Positions 8,589-17,689 of a stretch of DNA of 55,305 bases are shown piece by piece. The notes under the pieces are model-generated. The model was not told the origin of the DNA, ran no database searches, and saw nothing but the letters and a program-made list of their open reading frames with translations. The DNA is taken from the NCBI RefSeq assembly GCF_014195585.1, contig NZ_JACICA010000012.1:1-55305 (forward strand). Direction: 5' to 3'. This stretch comes from Alloprevotella rava (GTDB lineage Bacteria; Bacteroidota; Bacteroidia; Bacteroidales; Bacteroidaceae). The position numbers and the translations under genes were made by a program. Within the stretch, counting starts at the first letter, position 1. Each line of letters starts with the position of its first letter.

Positions 8589-9044
8589 ATGGTAACAATT
8601 AACTCATACGAAGAATTTGCAGCCCTAAAAGGCAAAGAAATTGGAACGAGCGAATGGCTCGAGGTTAATCAAGAACGCATCAATCAATTTGCTGATGCCA
8701 CACTTGATCATCAGTGGATTCATATTGATACCGAACGCGCTAAAGAAGGTCCTTTTGGCCAAACGATTGTACATGGTTATCTGACACTGAGTTTGCTTCC
8801 ACATATGTGGGGAGAAATCATCACGGTCAATAATCTCAAGATGATGGTCAACTACGGAATGGACAAAATGAAGTTTGGTCAGGCTGTACTCTCTGGTTCC
8901 AGCCTTCGCCTTGTTGCATCTCTCCACGACATTCAAAACTTACGCGGAATCTGTAAAGCCGAAGTTAAATTCAAAATTGAAATCAAGGATCAGCGCAAAC
9001 CTGCATTGGAGGGTATCGCTACATTCTTGTATTATTTCAACTAA
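8589..9044 (+). CDS. MaoC-like (R)-specific enoyl-CoA hydratase
   Basis: The 151-residue hot-dog-fold protein has the hydratase-2 motif FADATLDHQWIHID (about residues 33-46), with the catalytic Asp and His, followed by GPFGQTIVHGYLTLSLLP. MaoC-type enzymes hydrate trans-2-enoyl-CoA to (R)-3-hydroxyacyl-CoA. No other fatty-acid or polyester gene is nearby, so the physiological substrate is unknown. It starts 9 bases after the preceding membrane-protein gene and is followed by a strong hairpin. Confidence 0.88.
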   Translation: MVTINSYEEFAALKGKEIGTSEWLEVNQERINQFADATLDHQWIHIDTERAKEGPFGQTIVHGYLTLSLLPHMWGEIITVNNLKMMVNYGMDKMKFGQAVLSGSSLRLVASLHDIQNLRGICKAEVKFKIEIKDQRKPALEGIATFLYYFN

Positions 9045-9058
9045 TAGACAAGCCTCAA

Positions 9059-9103
9059 ACCGACGGGCCATACTGACTTCATAAATCAGATGTGCCCGTC
9101 GGT
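9059..9103 (+). terminator. GC-rich hairpin between the hydratase gene and yigZ
   Basis: ACCGACGGGC (9059-9068) pairs perfectly with GCCCGTCGGT (9094-9103); inside, CTGA pairs with TCAG. There is no clear T-run, so it may be a weak terminator or a transcript-stabilising structure. It covers an in-frame upstream ATG at 9090, which argues that yigZ starts at 9126. Confidence 0.55.
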
Positions 9104-9125
9104 CATATCTCTATACAGCTCTACA

Positions 9126-9740
9126 ATGACTGACCACTACCTCACTATTTCAACGCCAGGAGAAGGGCTTTATACGGAGAAGCGCAGCCGCTTCCTTGCC
9201 TTTGCCATACATGTAGAAAGCGAGGAAGAGATAAAAGAAATTGTCAAGAAGTATCAGAAGAACTATTATGATGCCCGCCACGTTTGCTACGCCTATGCCT
9301 TAGGGTATGACGGAGAACGGACGCGTGGGGTGGATGCTGGTGAACCATCAGGAACTGCTGGCCGCCCCATCTTAGGACAAATCAAATCAAAAAATTTAAC
9401 GAATGTTCTTGTTATTGTAGTTCGGTATTATGGAGGCACTCCATTAGGAGCGGCCAACCTTGGGCGGGCTTATCAAGCTGCGGCATTAGAAGCACTCAGT
9501 CAAGCAGTCACCGAAGAAAAGATTGTGACCAAGAAAATAAGAGTAAGTGTTCCTTATACTGAGGTAGACGCTATTATGAAAGTTTTGCGAGAAGAAGGTG
9601 CAGAAATTTTTGCTCGAGAATATGATTCCAGAGAACAACACCTGACTGTCACAATCCCATTAAACGGAGTAGAGCACCTCTGTGAACGTTTGAAGAAATT
9701 CTACACTGTTACGATTCACATCGAAGATAATGAAGAATAA
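9126..9740 (+). CDS. YigZ/IMPACT family protein
   Basis: From the ATG at 9126 the protein has 204 residues, the usual size. It carries the family signature: ARHVCYAYALG, DAGEPSGTAGRPILGQI and VIVVRYYGGTPLGAANLGRAY, followed by a ferredoxin-like C-terminal domain. The biochemical role of YigZ is not settled; the eukaryotic relative IMPACT regulates translation control kinases. An upstream in-frame ATG at 9090 would add 12 residues without family similarity and lies in a hairpin, so I prefer 9126. The last 11 bases overlap the next gene, indicating translational coupling. Confidence 0.88.
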   Translation: MTDHYLTISTPGEGLYTEKRSRFLAFAIHVESEEEIKEIVKKYQKNYYDARHVCYAYALGYDGERTRGVDAGEPSGTAGRPILGQIKSKNLTNVLVIVVRYYGGTPLGAANLGRAYQAAALEALSQAVTEEKIVTKKIRVSVPYTEVDAIMKVLREEGAEIFAREYDSREQHLTVTIPLNGVEHLCERLKKFYTVTIHIEDNEE

Positions 9741-10278
9741 AGTGAGCCTTCGTCCGTTCGCCCCATTGGAAGATTTAGAAGCAGCCCTGCAGCTTTATCA
9801 GCAGGCGTTTCCCATTGAGGAGCGTAGACCTGCAGAACAATGGGTTACAACATTGACATCAGGTCAAACACTCCCGTGGACTATTCTATACAATAATAAC
9901 TTTGCTGGCTTCATTATATTGTGGCGCATGGAGGGCTTCATCTATGGTGAGCATTTTGCCATAAATCCTAGCCTACGAGGGCAAGGAATAGGCAGTGAGG
10001 CTTTATCTCTCATACTTAAAAGAATCAAAAAACCACTTATTATCGAAGTGGAACCACCAGAGAGCGACACAATTGCTCAACGGCGTATTGCATTCTATCA
10101 ACGTCATGGGCTACATTTCTGCCCCAAAGCCTATCTCCAACCGCCATATAGAGATACAGATAAGCCTTTTCCGCTTTGCTTGATGAGTTCTGACGAAAAG
10201 TTTATCAATGAACAGTTTAATAATATCAGTAAACAAATACATCGTGTTGTTTATGGGAAAACCAACACGGCTTATTGA
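9730..10278 (+). CDS. GNAT family N-acetyltransferase
   Basis: The 182-residue protein has the GNAT fold with the acetyl-CoA loop in INPSLRGQGIGSEAL (about residues 78-92) and a substrate region near FYQRHGLHF. GNAT enzymes transfer an acetyl group to an amine of a small molecule or protein; the substrate cannot be told from sequence. It overlaps yigZ by 11 bases and ends 14 bases before queD, so it belongs to the same transcript. Confidence 0.85.
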   Translation: MKNKVSLRPFAPLEDLEAALQLYQQAFPIEERRPAEQWVTTLTSGQTLPWTILYNNNFAGFIILWRMEGFIYGEHFAINPSLRGQGIGSEALSLILKRIKKPLIIEVEPPESDTIAQRRIAFYQRHGLHFCPKAYLQPPYRDTDKPFPLCLMSSDEKFINEQFNNISKQIHRVVYGKTNTAY

Positions 10279-10292
10279 AAGAAACACCCATT

Positions 10293-10637
10293 ATGTATTA
10301 CATCAAAAAAAGAATTGAAGTGGCTTTTGCCCACCATCTCACGCTCAACTACGCGAGCAAGTGTACAAACCTTCACGGTCACAACGCCATCATTACAATC
10401 TATTGCAAAACAAAAGAACTCAATGAGAACGGAATGGTGGTCGATTTTAAACACGTCAAAGATATCGTAAGCGGACAGCTCGATCATCGCTGTGCCAACG
10501 ATGTTGTTGACTTTAACCCAACAGCTGAGAATTTAGCGCGATGGATTTGCGAACAGATTCCTCATTGCTATAAAGTATCTTTCCAAGAATCTGAAGGAAA
10601 TATCGCAACTTACGAAAAGGATGACATACAAGATTAA
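10293..10637 (+). CDS. queD: 6-carboxytetrahydropterin synthase
   Basis: From the ATG at 10293 the protein has 114 residues. It shows the zinc-binding histidines in AFAHHL and CTNLHGHN, with the Cys of the C-x3-HGH motif as catalytic residue. QueD makes 6-carboxy-5,6,7,8-tetrahydropterin from dihydroneopterin triphosphate, an early step to queuosine. A TTG at 10275, overlapping the previous stop, could also start translation, but the extra residues are not family-like. The next gene, queE, overlaps it by 17 bases and performs the next step. Confidence 0.92.
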   Translation: MYYIKKRIEVAFAHHLTLNYASKCTNLHGHNAIITIYCKTKELNENGMVVDFKHVKDIVSGQLDHRCANDVVDFNPTAENLARWICEQIPHCYKVSFQESEGNIATYEKDDIQD

Positions 10638-11202
10638 CGAAATTTTCTACTCTCTCCAAGGCGAGGGTTTTTGGACGGGGACGCCGTCCATTTTTATCCG
10701 CTTCTCGGGTTGTAATCTTCAATGTGCTTTTTGCGATACGCTCCATGAAGAAGGAAATATGATGAGCGAAGAGGAAATTCTCAGCAATACAAAGAATTTT
10801 CCTGCAAAACACGTAGTGCTTACTGGAGGAGAACCATCGCTATTCGTTAAAGAGACTCTGCTAGAAAAATTACATGCCCAAGGAAAATTCATTGCCATCG
10901 AAACAAACGGCACACATGAATTACCCAAAGGTATTGATTGGGTCACGCTCTCCCCTAAAAATAATTTTCAGCAGAAGGCAGATCTCATTTTGAAACATTG
11001 TGATGAGCTGAAAATAGTTTACACAAAAGTAGAGTTCAACCCCTATTTAGACATTGAATCCAAACATCGCTACCTCCAACCCTGTGATACTGGAAATCTT
11101 GCAGAGAACAAAAAAATTTTGCAAGCAACTATTAATTTTATCAAGGCGAATCCCATATGGCGATTGTCGTTGCAGACCCATAAAATCATAGGAGTTCAAT
11201 AA
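10621..11202 (+). CDS. queE: 7-carboxy-7-deazaguanine synthase, radical SAM
   Basis: The 193-residue protein begins with the typical INEIFYSLQGEGFWTGTPSIFIR and has the radical SAM cluster motif with Cys31, Cys35 and Cys38, then LTGGEPSLF as the SAM-binding GGE motif. It converts the QueD product to 7-carboxy-7-deazaguanine in the biosynthesis of queuosine. The 17-base overlap with queD implies coupling. queC and queF are not in the window. Confidence 0.93.
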   Translation: MTYKINEIFYSLQGEGFWTGTPSIFIRFSGCNLQCAFCDTLHEEGNMMSEEEILSNTKNFPAKHVVLTGGEPSLFVKETLLEKLHAQGKFIAIETNGTHELPKGIDWVTLSPKNNFQQKADLILKHCDELKIVYTKVEFNPYLDIESKHRYLQPCDTGNLAENKKILQATINFIKANPIWRLSLQTHKIIGVQ

Positions 11203-11218
11203 AAAACAAGCAAAAGAT

Positions 11219-11249
11219 TTTGTCGGAAAATAATAATACATTACTTTTG
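11219..11249 (+). promoter_or_regulatory. tRNA-Thr promoter
   Basis: TTTG (11219-11222), a 19-base spacer and TACTTTTG (11242-11249) form a full consensus promoter. Transcription would start about 30 bases before the tRNA. Confidence 0.7.
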
Positions 11250-11285
11250 CAACCGCAATTCAGAAATGAAATTTGCAAAAAGGTC

Positions 11286-11358
11286 GCCGATATAGCTCAG
11301 TTGGTAGAGCGACTCATTCGTAATGAGTAGGTCGCCGGTTCGAGTCCGGCTCTCGGCT
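11286..11358 (+). tRNA. tRNA-Thr (anticodon CGT)
   Basis: A complete cloverleaf can be folded: acceptor GCCGATA/TCTCGGC, D-arm AGCTCAGTTGGTAGAGCG, anticodon stem ACTCA/TGAGT with loop TTCGTAA (anticodon CGT, reading ACG), and T-arm GCCGG-TTCGAGT-CCGGC. CCA is not encoded. Position 6-67 of the acceptor is a T-C mismatch. It is transcribed alone between its own promoter and terminator. Confidence 0.95.
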
Positions 11359-11363
11359 CACTA

Positions 11364-11396
11364 AAAAGGACAAGTCTAAGACTTGTCCTTTTATTT
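11364..11396 (+). terminator. Terminator after tRNA-Thr
   Basis: AAAAGGACAAGTC pairs with GACTTGTCCTTTT around a 3-base loop, followed by ATTTTT. The stem starts 6 bases after the tRNA. It can also serve the leftward gene ending at 11434. Confidence 0.85.
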
Positions 11397-11433
11397 TTAC
11401 ATTAGTAGCGGGATAAATCGCTTTTGTTTTATC

Positions 11434-11823
11434 TTACTTGTATAGATGAAAAATACGCTCCATAAGCTGCCATTTCTCTGCACTTCCTGCATTTGGATCA
11501 GCCTTTTGATATTGAGCCGTTAAAGCCTCCCATTCTTTCTGTTTCGGCATTTGCCCCATCTTCTGCATAGCAGCGTCCCAATCCAAGTTGGCCGGCATTT
11601 CAACTATCATAAAAAGGCGTGTGCCAAGCAGGTATATTTCCATCTCTAAAACACCCGCGGCATGGATAGCATCAAGTGTTTCTTGCCAAATACCTTCTTT
11701 TGAATGTAACTGTTTATAGACTGCTATCAACTCAGGCTCATCACGCAAGTCCAAAGTCTGACAATATCGTTTTGTCTCTCCTGAAAAGTGGATAACAGGA
11801 TATCCTTCTTGTAAATTTTCCAT
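11434..11823 (-). CDS. L-rhamnose mutarotase-like protein (DUF718/RhaM family)
   Basis: The 129-residue protein has RYCQTLDLRDEPELIAVYKQLHSKEGIWQ near its start and IYLLGTRLFMIVEMP in the middle, the pattern of RhaM proteins, which interconvert alpha and beta anomers of L-rhamnose or related 6-deoxysugars. The family tyrosine and tryptophan residues appear present. No rhamnose or fucose catabolic gene is in this window, so the sugar is not assignable from context. It has its own -7 box at 11859-11866. Confidence 0.8.
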   Translation of the reverse strand: MENLQEGYPVIHFSGETKRYCQTLDLRDEPELIAVYKQLHSKEGIWQETLDAIHAAGVLEMEIYLLGTRLFMIVEMPANLDWDAAMQKMGQMPKQKEWEALTAQYQKADPNAGSAEKWQLMERIFHLYK

Positions 11824-11858
11824 ATTATTTATTCTTTTGTCTTGACGATTTAGAAAAA

Positions 11859-11866
11859 CAAAAGTA
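11859..11866 (-). promoter_or_regulatory. -7 box for the mutarotase-like gene
   Basis: On the minus strand TACTTTTG lies 36 bases before the start at 11823, within the 63-base gap to the upstream gene. No exact TTTG at -33. Confidence 0.45.
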
Positions 11867-11886
11867 ACAAAAAAAGAGAAAAGGAA

Positions 11887-12141
11887 CTATAACTTCTCCT
11901 CCCTTTTACTCCGAAAATACTGCTTCAAACGCTTTACCCCCTCAACACCTATAATAAGTCCTCCTACATATTGGAATGTTTTAGCTAGACCAAAGAAGAC
12001 TACCCACAGAAAGCCTTTGGTAGCTGCGGAAAAAGGAAAAAGCATCTGAGCAAATGATGCTATATATAAAGGAATACATATTAGAAGGACTATAACTCCT
12101 GTGCGAAAAGAGAGTTGTCGTAACTTAGTTATAATGACCAT
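11887..12141 (-). CDS. Small two-helix membrane protein of unknown function
   Basis: The 84-residue protein has hydrophobic segments at about residues 13-33 and 43-63 and a basic C-terminal tail (KRLKQYFRSKREEK), which by the positive-inside rule should be cytoplasmic. I do not recognise a family. A -7 box on the minus strand (12169-12176) 28 bases upstream supports it as a real gene. The mutarotase-like gene lies 63 bases downstream and has a separate promoter-like element. Confidence 0.65.
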   Translation of the reverse strand: MVIITKLRQLSFRTGVIVLLICIPLYIASFAQMLFPFSAATKGFLWVVFFGLAKTFQYVGGLIIGVEGVKRLKQYFRSKREEKL

Positions 12142-12168
12142 AATTTATTAATAGCATTCAAAAGAGAA

Positions 12169-12176
12169 CAAAGATA
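12169..12176 (-). promoter_or_regulatory. -7 box for the small membrane protein gene
   Basis: Minus-strand TATCTTTG, a full -7 match, 28 bases from the start codon at 12141. Confidence 0.5.
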
Positions 12177-12204
12177 AACAATATTCTAAACGTACCCAAT
12201 ATAA

Positions 12205-12242
12205 AACATTAAAGGGGCGGAAAAATTCCGCTCCTTTAATGC
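12205..12242 (-). terminator. Terminator after guaA
   Basis: CATTAAAGGGGCGGAA pairs over 16 positions with TTCCGCTCCTTTAATG (one G-T pair) around a 3-base loop. On the minus strand it is followed by TTTTATATT. It lies just after the guaA stop codon. Confidence 0.85.
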
Positions 12243-12264
12243 TGCAATGTATTTCAAAAGTAGG

Positions 12265-13815
12265 TTACTCCCACTCGATTGTTGAAGGCGGCTTTGATGA
12301 GATATCATAACATACGCGATTGATACCTTTCACTTTATTGATAATATCGTTGCTCACTTGTGCCATAAATTCATAAGGAAGATGAGCCCAATCAGCTGTC
12401 ATCGCATCTTGGCTTGTAACAGCGCGCAGCGCCACAGCTTTTTCGTATGTACGCTCATCGCCCATAACTCCGACACTTTTAATGGGAAGCAGAACTACGC
12501 CAGCCTGCCATGTCTGGTCGTACAAACTAACCTGTCTTCCATCCACTTCTGTAGTCCATTCTTGCAGACCGCGAATGAATATATCGTCGGCTTCTTGTAG
12601 CACCTGTACTTTTTCACGTGTAATATCGCCTAAAATGCGCACTGCTAAACCTGGACCGGGGAAAGGATGACGAGTAATGAGATGCTCTGGCATTCCAAGT
12701 TGACGTCCAACGCGACGTACTTCATCTTTGAAAAGCCACTGTAATGGCTCGCATAAGCGGAGATTCATCTTTTCAGGCAAACCGCCCACATTGTGATGAC
12801 TCTTGATAACTTTACCCGTTATATTCAAACTCTCTATACGGTCAGGATAAATCGTTCCTTGTGCCAACCAGCGAGCATCAGTAATCTTATGTGCCTCTGC
12901 ATCAAAGACATCTATAAAACCCTTACCTATTATCTTACGCTTCTGCTCAGGCTCCGTTACGCCTTCCAATTCCTTAAAGAATTTCTCAGAGGCATCAACC
13001 CCTATAACGTTCAGTCCCAAACATTCATAATCGTTGAGTACATCTCGGAACTCATTCTTTCGCAGCATTCCATGATCAACAAAAATACACGTCAGGTTCT
13101 TTCCAATGGCGCGATGCAGCAATACTGCACAAACACTACTGTCAACACCACCAGACAAACCTAGAATCACACGATCATTACCTAACTGAGCTTTTAGTTC
13201 TGCCACTGTAGTATCAACAAAGGAGGCGGGACTCCAATCTTGCCTACTTCCACAAATATCTACTGCGAAGTTTTTCAGCAATTGTGTACCTTGAAGCGAA
13301 TGAAAAACTTCTGGATGGAATTGAACAGCATAAATTGGTTCGTTCTCCGATTGATAGGCAGCGAACTCAACTGAATCTGTCGACGCAATACAACGGAACC
13401 CATCTGGAAGAGCCGTAATCGTGTCGCCATGGCTCATCCATACTTGAGAATCTTTATCAAAGCCCTTAAACAAAGGAGAAGTCGTATCCACAGTCTTCAG
13501 ATTTGCACGACCATATTCGCGACTACCAGTAGGCTCAACTTTTCCTCCATTAACATGAGCCATATACTGAGCACCATAACAAATGCCCAAAATAGGATAA
13601 CGCCCTCGAATTTCACTCAAATCAAGTTTAAAAGCCTCAGGATCATAAACGCTATAAGGCGAACCACTAAGGATTACGCCAATGACGTTAGGATCGTTTT
13701 GAGGAAACTTGTTGTAAGGGAGGATTTCGCAGAAAGTGTCCAGTTCACGAAGCCGACGCCCAATAAGTTGCGTCGTTTGCGAACCGAAATCAAGAATAAC
13801 GATTTTCTGTTGCAT
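12265..13815 (-). CDS. guaA: GMP synthase (glutamine-hydrolysing)
   Basis: The 516-residue protein has the class I glutamine amidotransferase domain with Cys79 (GICYGAQ), His167 and Glu169 (QFHPE), then the ATP-pyrophosphatase domain with the P-loop SGGVDSS (221-227) and the C-terminal dimerisation domain ending in [10 protein letters not shown]. It converts XMP to GMP using glutamine and ATP in purine synthesis. It is transcribed alone from a -7 box at 13842-13849. Confidence 0.98.
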   Translation of the reverse strand: MQQKIVILDFGSQTTQLIGRRLRELDTFCEILPYNKFPQNDPNVIGVILSGSPYSVYDPEAFKLDLSEIRGRYPILGICYGAQYMAHVNGGKVEPTGSREYGRANLKTVDTTSPLFKGFDKDSQVWMSHGDTITALPDGFRCIASTDSVEFAAYQSENEPIYAVQFHPEVFHSLQGTQLLKNFAVDICGSRQDWSPASFVDTTVAELKAQLGNDRVILGLSGGVDSSVCAVLLHRAIGKNLTCIFVDHGMLRKNEFRDVLNDYECLGLNVIGVDASEKFFKELEGVTEPEQKRKIIGKGFIDVFDAEAHKITDARWLAQGTIYPDRIESLNITGKVIKSHHNVGGLPEKMNLRLCEPLQWLFKDEVRRVGRQLGMPEHLITRHPFPGPGLAVRILGDITREKVQVLQEADDIFIRGLQEWTTEVDGRQVSLYDQTWQAGVVLLPIKSVGVMGDERTYEKAVALRAVTSQDAMTADWAHLPYEFMAQVSNDIINKVKGINRVCYDISSKPPSTIEWE

Positions 13816-13841
13816 CTTAGAAAGAATTTATATTCTGCATA

Positions 13842-13849
13842 CAAAGTTA
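13842..13849 (-). promoter_or_regulatory. guaA -7 box
   Basis: Minus-strand TAACTTTG lies 27 bases before the guaA start codon. No exact -33 TTTG was found. The remaining 13850-14049 has no recognisable feature. Confidence 0.5.
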
Positions 13850-14049
13850 AGCAAAACTTATAAAGTTACCTTGTTGTTATAATACAAATAAGACTTCTCA
13901 AGCAAGTTCTTTCCATATCTACTTATTGTAAAACACATCCTAAACACAAAGCCTTTAATTTTATAGAGGTTCATCCATAGGATAAGGATTTTCTGAAATA
14001 CAATCAAGGATATAAGACAGTTATTTTTTATTATACCATAACTAACCGC

Positions 14050-14463
14050 CTAGTTCTTTTCTTTAAGTAAGTCACGAATTTCTGTCAGCAGTTTCTCTTC
14101 TGAGCTTGGTTCTACTGAGGCTTTAGGAGCAGGCGCTTCATTCTTCTTGAAATTATTGATAAGCTTCACTAATAAGAAGACACAGAAAGCGATAATAATG
14201 AAATTCAGCGTTTCTTGCACAAAGTTTCCCCAATTGATGGATACAGGTTCTGCACTTTCATTGAGAGGATTAACAGGAAGTGTTAAAGATAATTCCTTAA
14301 AGTCTACTCCACCTATCAACCAACCTATAGGAGGCATGATAATATCATCCACAATAGAAGAAACAATCTTGCCAAATGCGCCACCGATGATAACACCGAC
14401 AGCCATATCAATAGCATTTCCCTTCACCGCAAAGTCCTTAAACTCCTGAATTATTTTTCCCAT
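14050..14463 (-). CDS. mscL: Large-conductance mechanosensitive channel
   Basis: The 137-residue protein is typical MscL: N-terminal amphipathic helix and FKDFAVKGNAIDMAVGVIIGGAFGKIVSSIVDDIIMPPIG (the pore-lining first helix, about residues 14-45), a periplasmic loop, a second membrane helix (about 87-106) and a charged C-terminal bundle. It opens under membrane tension to release solutes on osmotic downshock. The pasted motif is conserved family-wide, so the assignment is firm. It is divergent from gapA. Confidence 0.96.
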   Translation of the reverse strand: MGKIIQEFKDFAVKGNAIDMAVGVIIGGAFGKIVSSIVDDIIMPPIGWLIGGVDFKELSLTLPVNPLNESAEPVSINWGNFVQETLNFIIIAFCVFLLVKLINNFKKNEAPAPKASVEPSSEEKLLTEIRDLLKEKN

Positions 14464-14528
14464 AATTCTGTTTTATTTAATTATCTATTCGTCAGCAAAC
14501 TTTTAATTATTTTTTTGAGTAGCCGATG

Positions 14529-14536
14529 CAAAAATA
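14529..14536 (-). promoter_or_regulatory. mscL -7 box
   Basis: Minus-strand TATTTTTG followed by C, 66 bases before the mscL start. It lies only 12 bases from the divergent gapA -7 box, so the two promoters overlap. Confidence 0.5.
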
Positions 14537-14548
14537 AAAGTTTATTTG

Positions 14549-14556
14549 TAAATTTG
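14549..14556 (+). promoter_or_regulatory. gapA -7 box
   Basis: TAAATTTG followed by C matches the -7 element about 92 bases before the gapA start, leaving a leader of about 85 bases. Confidence 0.5.
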
Positions 14557-14624
14557 CAGCGCAATCAGAAATAAAGTATCATTGATATTTGAAATCTGAT
14601 TTAAAGAAGAGAACATCTCTATAA

Positions 14625-15686
<1,062 letters not shown>

Positions 15687-15707
15687 TTTATTTAATTACG
15701 CTATATG

Positions 15708-15743
15708 AAGACCGTTCAGCGAAAGCTGAATGGTCTTTTTTTA
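15708..15743 (+). terminator. Terminator after gapA
   Basis: AAGACCGTTCAGC pairs with GCTGAATGGTCTT across a GAAA tetraloop, followed by a run of seven T. A textbook intrinsic terminator. Confidence 0.92.
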
Positions 15744-15821
15744 TTATATCCTCTCTATTCTTCTCGCTTTTTTGCATCTTTATAATAAAGTAGTTGTAGA
15801 AAAACATTAACTTCGCGGTAT

Positions 15822-16742
15822 ATGGACACATACGATATTATTACAGTATTAGGCCCAACGGCTTGCGGAAAAACAAGCTTCGCGATCAACTTAGCTGCAA
15901 TGCTCGATGCAGAAATCATCAGCGCAGATAGCAGACAGGTATATCGGAGAATGGACCTTGGAACAGGGAAAGACTTAGAAGATTATACCTTTCAAGGAAC
16001 AGTTGTCCCCTATCACCTTATAGATATTGTGGAGCCAGGCTATAAATACAATGTCTACGAATATCAACATGATTTTCTGCAAGCCTATAACGATATTCGT
16101 AAACGAGGAAAACGTGTAGTAGTGTGCGGTGGTACGGGCTTATATTTAGAAAGTATTCTTCGTAGCTATCGACTGAGCCCTGTTCCTCAAAATCCCACAC
16201 TACGAAAAGAGCTTGGAGGAAAAAGTTTATCTGAATTAACAACAATCCTTAAAGGATATAAGACACTACATAATACTACTGATATAGATACTACCCAAAG
16301 AGCTATCCGAGCGATAGAGATTGAAGAATACTACAAGCAGTGTCCACTTGAAAATAGGCCTTTCCCAAAACTCAACAGTCTTACTTTAGGCCTCGGAGTA
16401 GACCGCGAAATTAGGCGTGAAAGAATAACCGCACGACTAAAGAGTAGACTGAAAAGAGGTATGCTTGATGAGATCCGTAATCTTCTCGATGAAGGAGTTA
16501 CAGCTGAAGACCTGATGTACTATGGCCTTGAATATAAATATCTAACGCTGCATATTATTGGGCAATTATCTTATGAAGAAATGTTCAATAAATTAGAGAT
16601 TGCCATTCATCAATTTGCCAAACGACAAATGACGTGGTTCAGAGGCATGGAACGAAGGGGTACACCTATCAACTGGATTACTCCACCAACGCTACCTATA
16701 AGTAAAGAAGATCTTGAAAAAATACTAGCTCCCTATATGTAA
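15822..16742 (+). CDS. miaA: tRNA dimethylallyltransferase
   Basis: The 306-residue protein has the P-loop GPTACGKTS (residues 11-19), ISADSRQVYRRMDLGTGK (the substrate region) and a C-terminal KRQMTWFRG. MiaA adds a dimethylallyl group to A37 of tRNAs reading UNN codons. Bacteroidetes often carry two MiaA paralogues; this could be either one. The next gene begins 4 bases later, so they are co-transcribed. Confidence 0.93.
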   Translation: MDTYDIITVLGPTACGKTSFAINLAAMLDAEIISADSRQVYRRMDLGTGKDLEDYTFQGTVVPYHLIDIVEPGYKYNVYEYQHDFLQAYNDIRKRGKRVVVCGGTGLYLESILRSYRLSPVPQNPTLRKELGGKSLSELTTILKGYKTLHNTTDIDTTQRAIRAIEIEEYYKQCPLENRPFPKLNSLTLGLGVDREIRRERITARLKSRLKRGMLDEIRNLLDEGVTAEDLMYYGLEYKYLTLHIIGQLSYEEMFNKLEIAIHQFAKRQMTWFRGMERRGTPINWITPPTLPISKEDLEKILAPYM

Positions 16743-16746
16743 GAAC

Positions 16747-17676
16747 ATGAGCACTATTAACTCTCAAAAATGGGGCTTTATCTTCTGCCCAAAGAAAGGT
16801 TCGCATAAAAACCGTCACTTGAAGAAAAAGATCCAACAAATTCTTCAAGAAGAATTGACAAACTATGAGTTCATAGAAAGTCAGGAACAAGGCTCTATTA
16901 AACACATCACAAAGCGGATGACCCAAGAAGGGTATTCGACCGTAATAATAATTGGAGGAGATGCTGCTCTCAATGAAGCAATCAATGGTATAATGGAAGT
17001 GTCAGTTTCTCATCCTATACTTGGAGTAATTCCCAATGGATATGGTAACGACTTTGCTAAATTTTTCATGGAAAAAGAGATTTCCGACTACCGCCAAACT
17101 ATCCGCACACTCAAACAGCAACGCACGCGCAAGATCGATGTTGGAACTTGCCTACTAACTGATGTTTTCGGAAAAGAAGAGCATTTATATTTTCTTGATT
17201 GTATCAATATTGGACTTGCCGCATCCATTACCAATATCAAAAGAACTACGCTAAGGTTCTTAGGAAGAAAAACTCTATCCTCACTTCTCTCTGCGATGCT
17301 TTTAATTTTCAAACGCAAGATTTTCAAAATAGCTTTTCACCTACCAGGCGAAAAGTTTGAGAAAAATGCCATGACTGTCTGTATTGGCTCAGCTACTGGC
17401 TACGGGCAAACTCCTAGTGCTGTCCCCTACAATGGGCTACTCGATATCAGCGTCATATCAGACACGCCGTCACTACAAATTGCACATGGACTTTGGTTAC
17501 TCTTTACTGGACGTTTTCTCAAGCATAAAAATTTGGACGTGTGGCGAACAAAAGAAGTGGAATTTTCCGAAATCGGACGTGCCACTGTCAGTATAGATGG
17601 ACACGTTATACCACATAAAGAGAAAACACTGAAGGTTGGAATTCTAAAAGAGGAAATAGAATTTATACTTCCTTAA
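16747..17676 (+). CDS. Diacylglycerol kinase-like lipid kinase family protein (altered motifs)
   Basis: The 309-residue protein fits the DAGK/YegS fold over its full length: an N-terminal nucleotide domain and a C-terminal beta domain with MTVCIGSATGYG and a late GRATVSIDGH. Family enzymes phosphorylate diacylglycerol or related lipids with ATP. The key nucleotide motif, normally GGDGTLNE, reads GGDAALNE (residues 70-77), and the normal GTGND reads GYGND (98-102). Activity is therefore uncertain. It follows miaA by 4 bases and converges on the Crp-like gene with 13 bases between. Confidence 0.82.
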   Translation: MSTINSQKWGFIFCPKKGSHKNRHLKKKIQQILQEELTNYEFIESQEQGSIKHITKRMTQEGYSTVIIIGGDAALNEAINGIMEVSVSHPILGVIPNGYGNDFAKFFMEKEISDYRQTIRTLKQQRTRKIDVGTCLLTDVFGKEEHLYFLDCINIGLAASITNIKRTTLRFLGRKTLSSLLSAMLLIFKRKIFKIAFHLPGEKFEKNAMTVCIGSATGYGQTPSAVPYNGLLDISVISDTPSLQIAHGLWLLFTGRFLKHKNLDVWRTKEVEFSEIGRATVSIDGHVIPHKEKTLKVGILKEEIEFILP

Positions 17677-17689
17677 AACTCACAAAACT

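Noticed and set aside
13429-13863. 144-residue frame opposite guaA
   Set aside because: Fully antisense to guaA and its promoter; composition is not protein-like.
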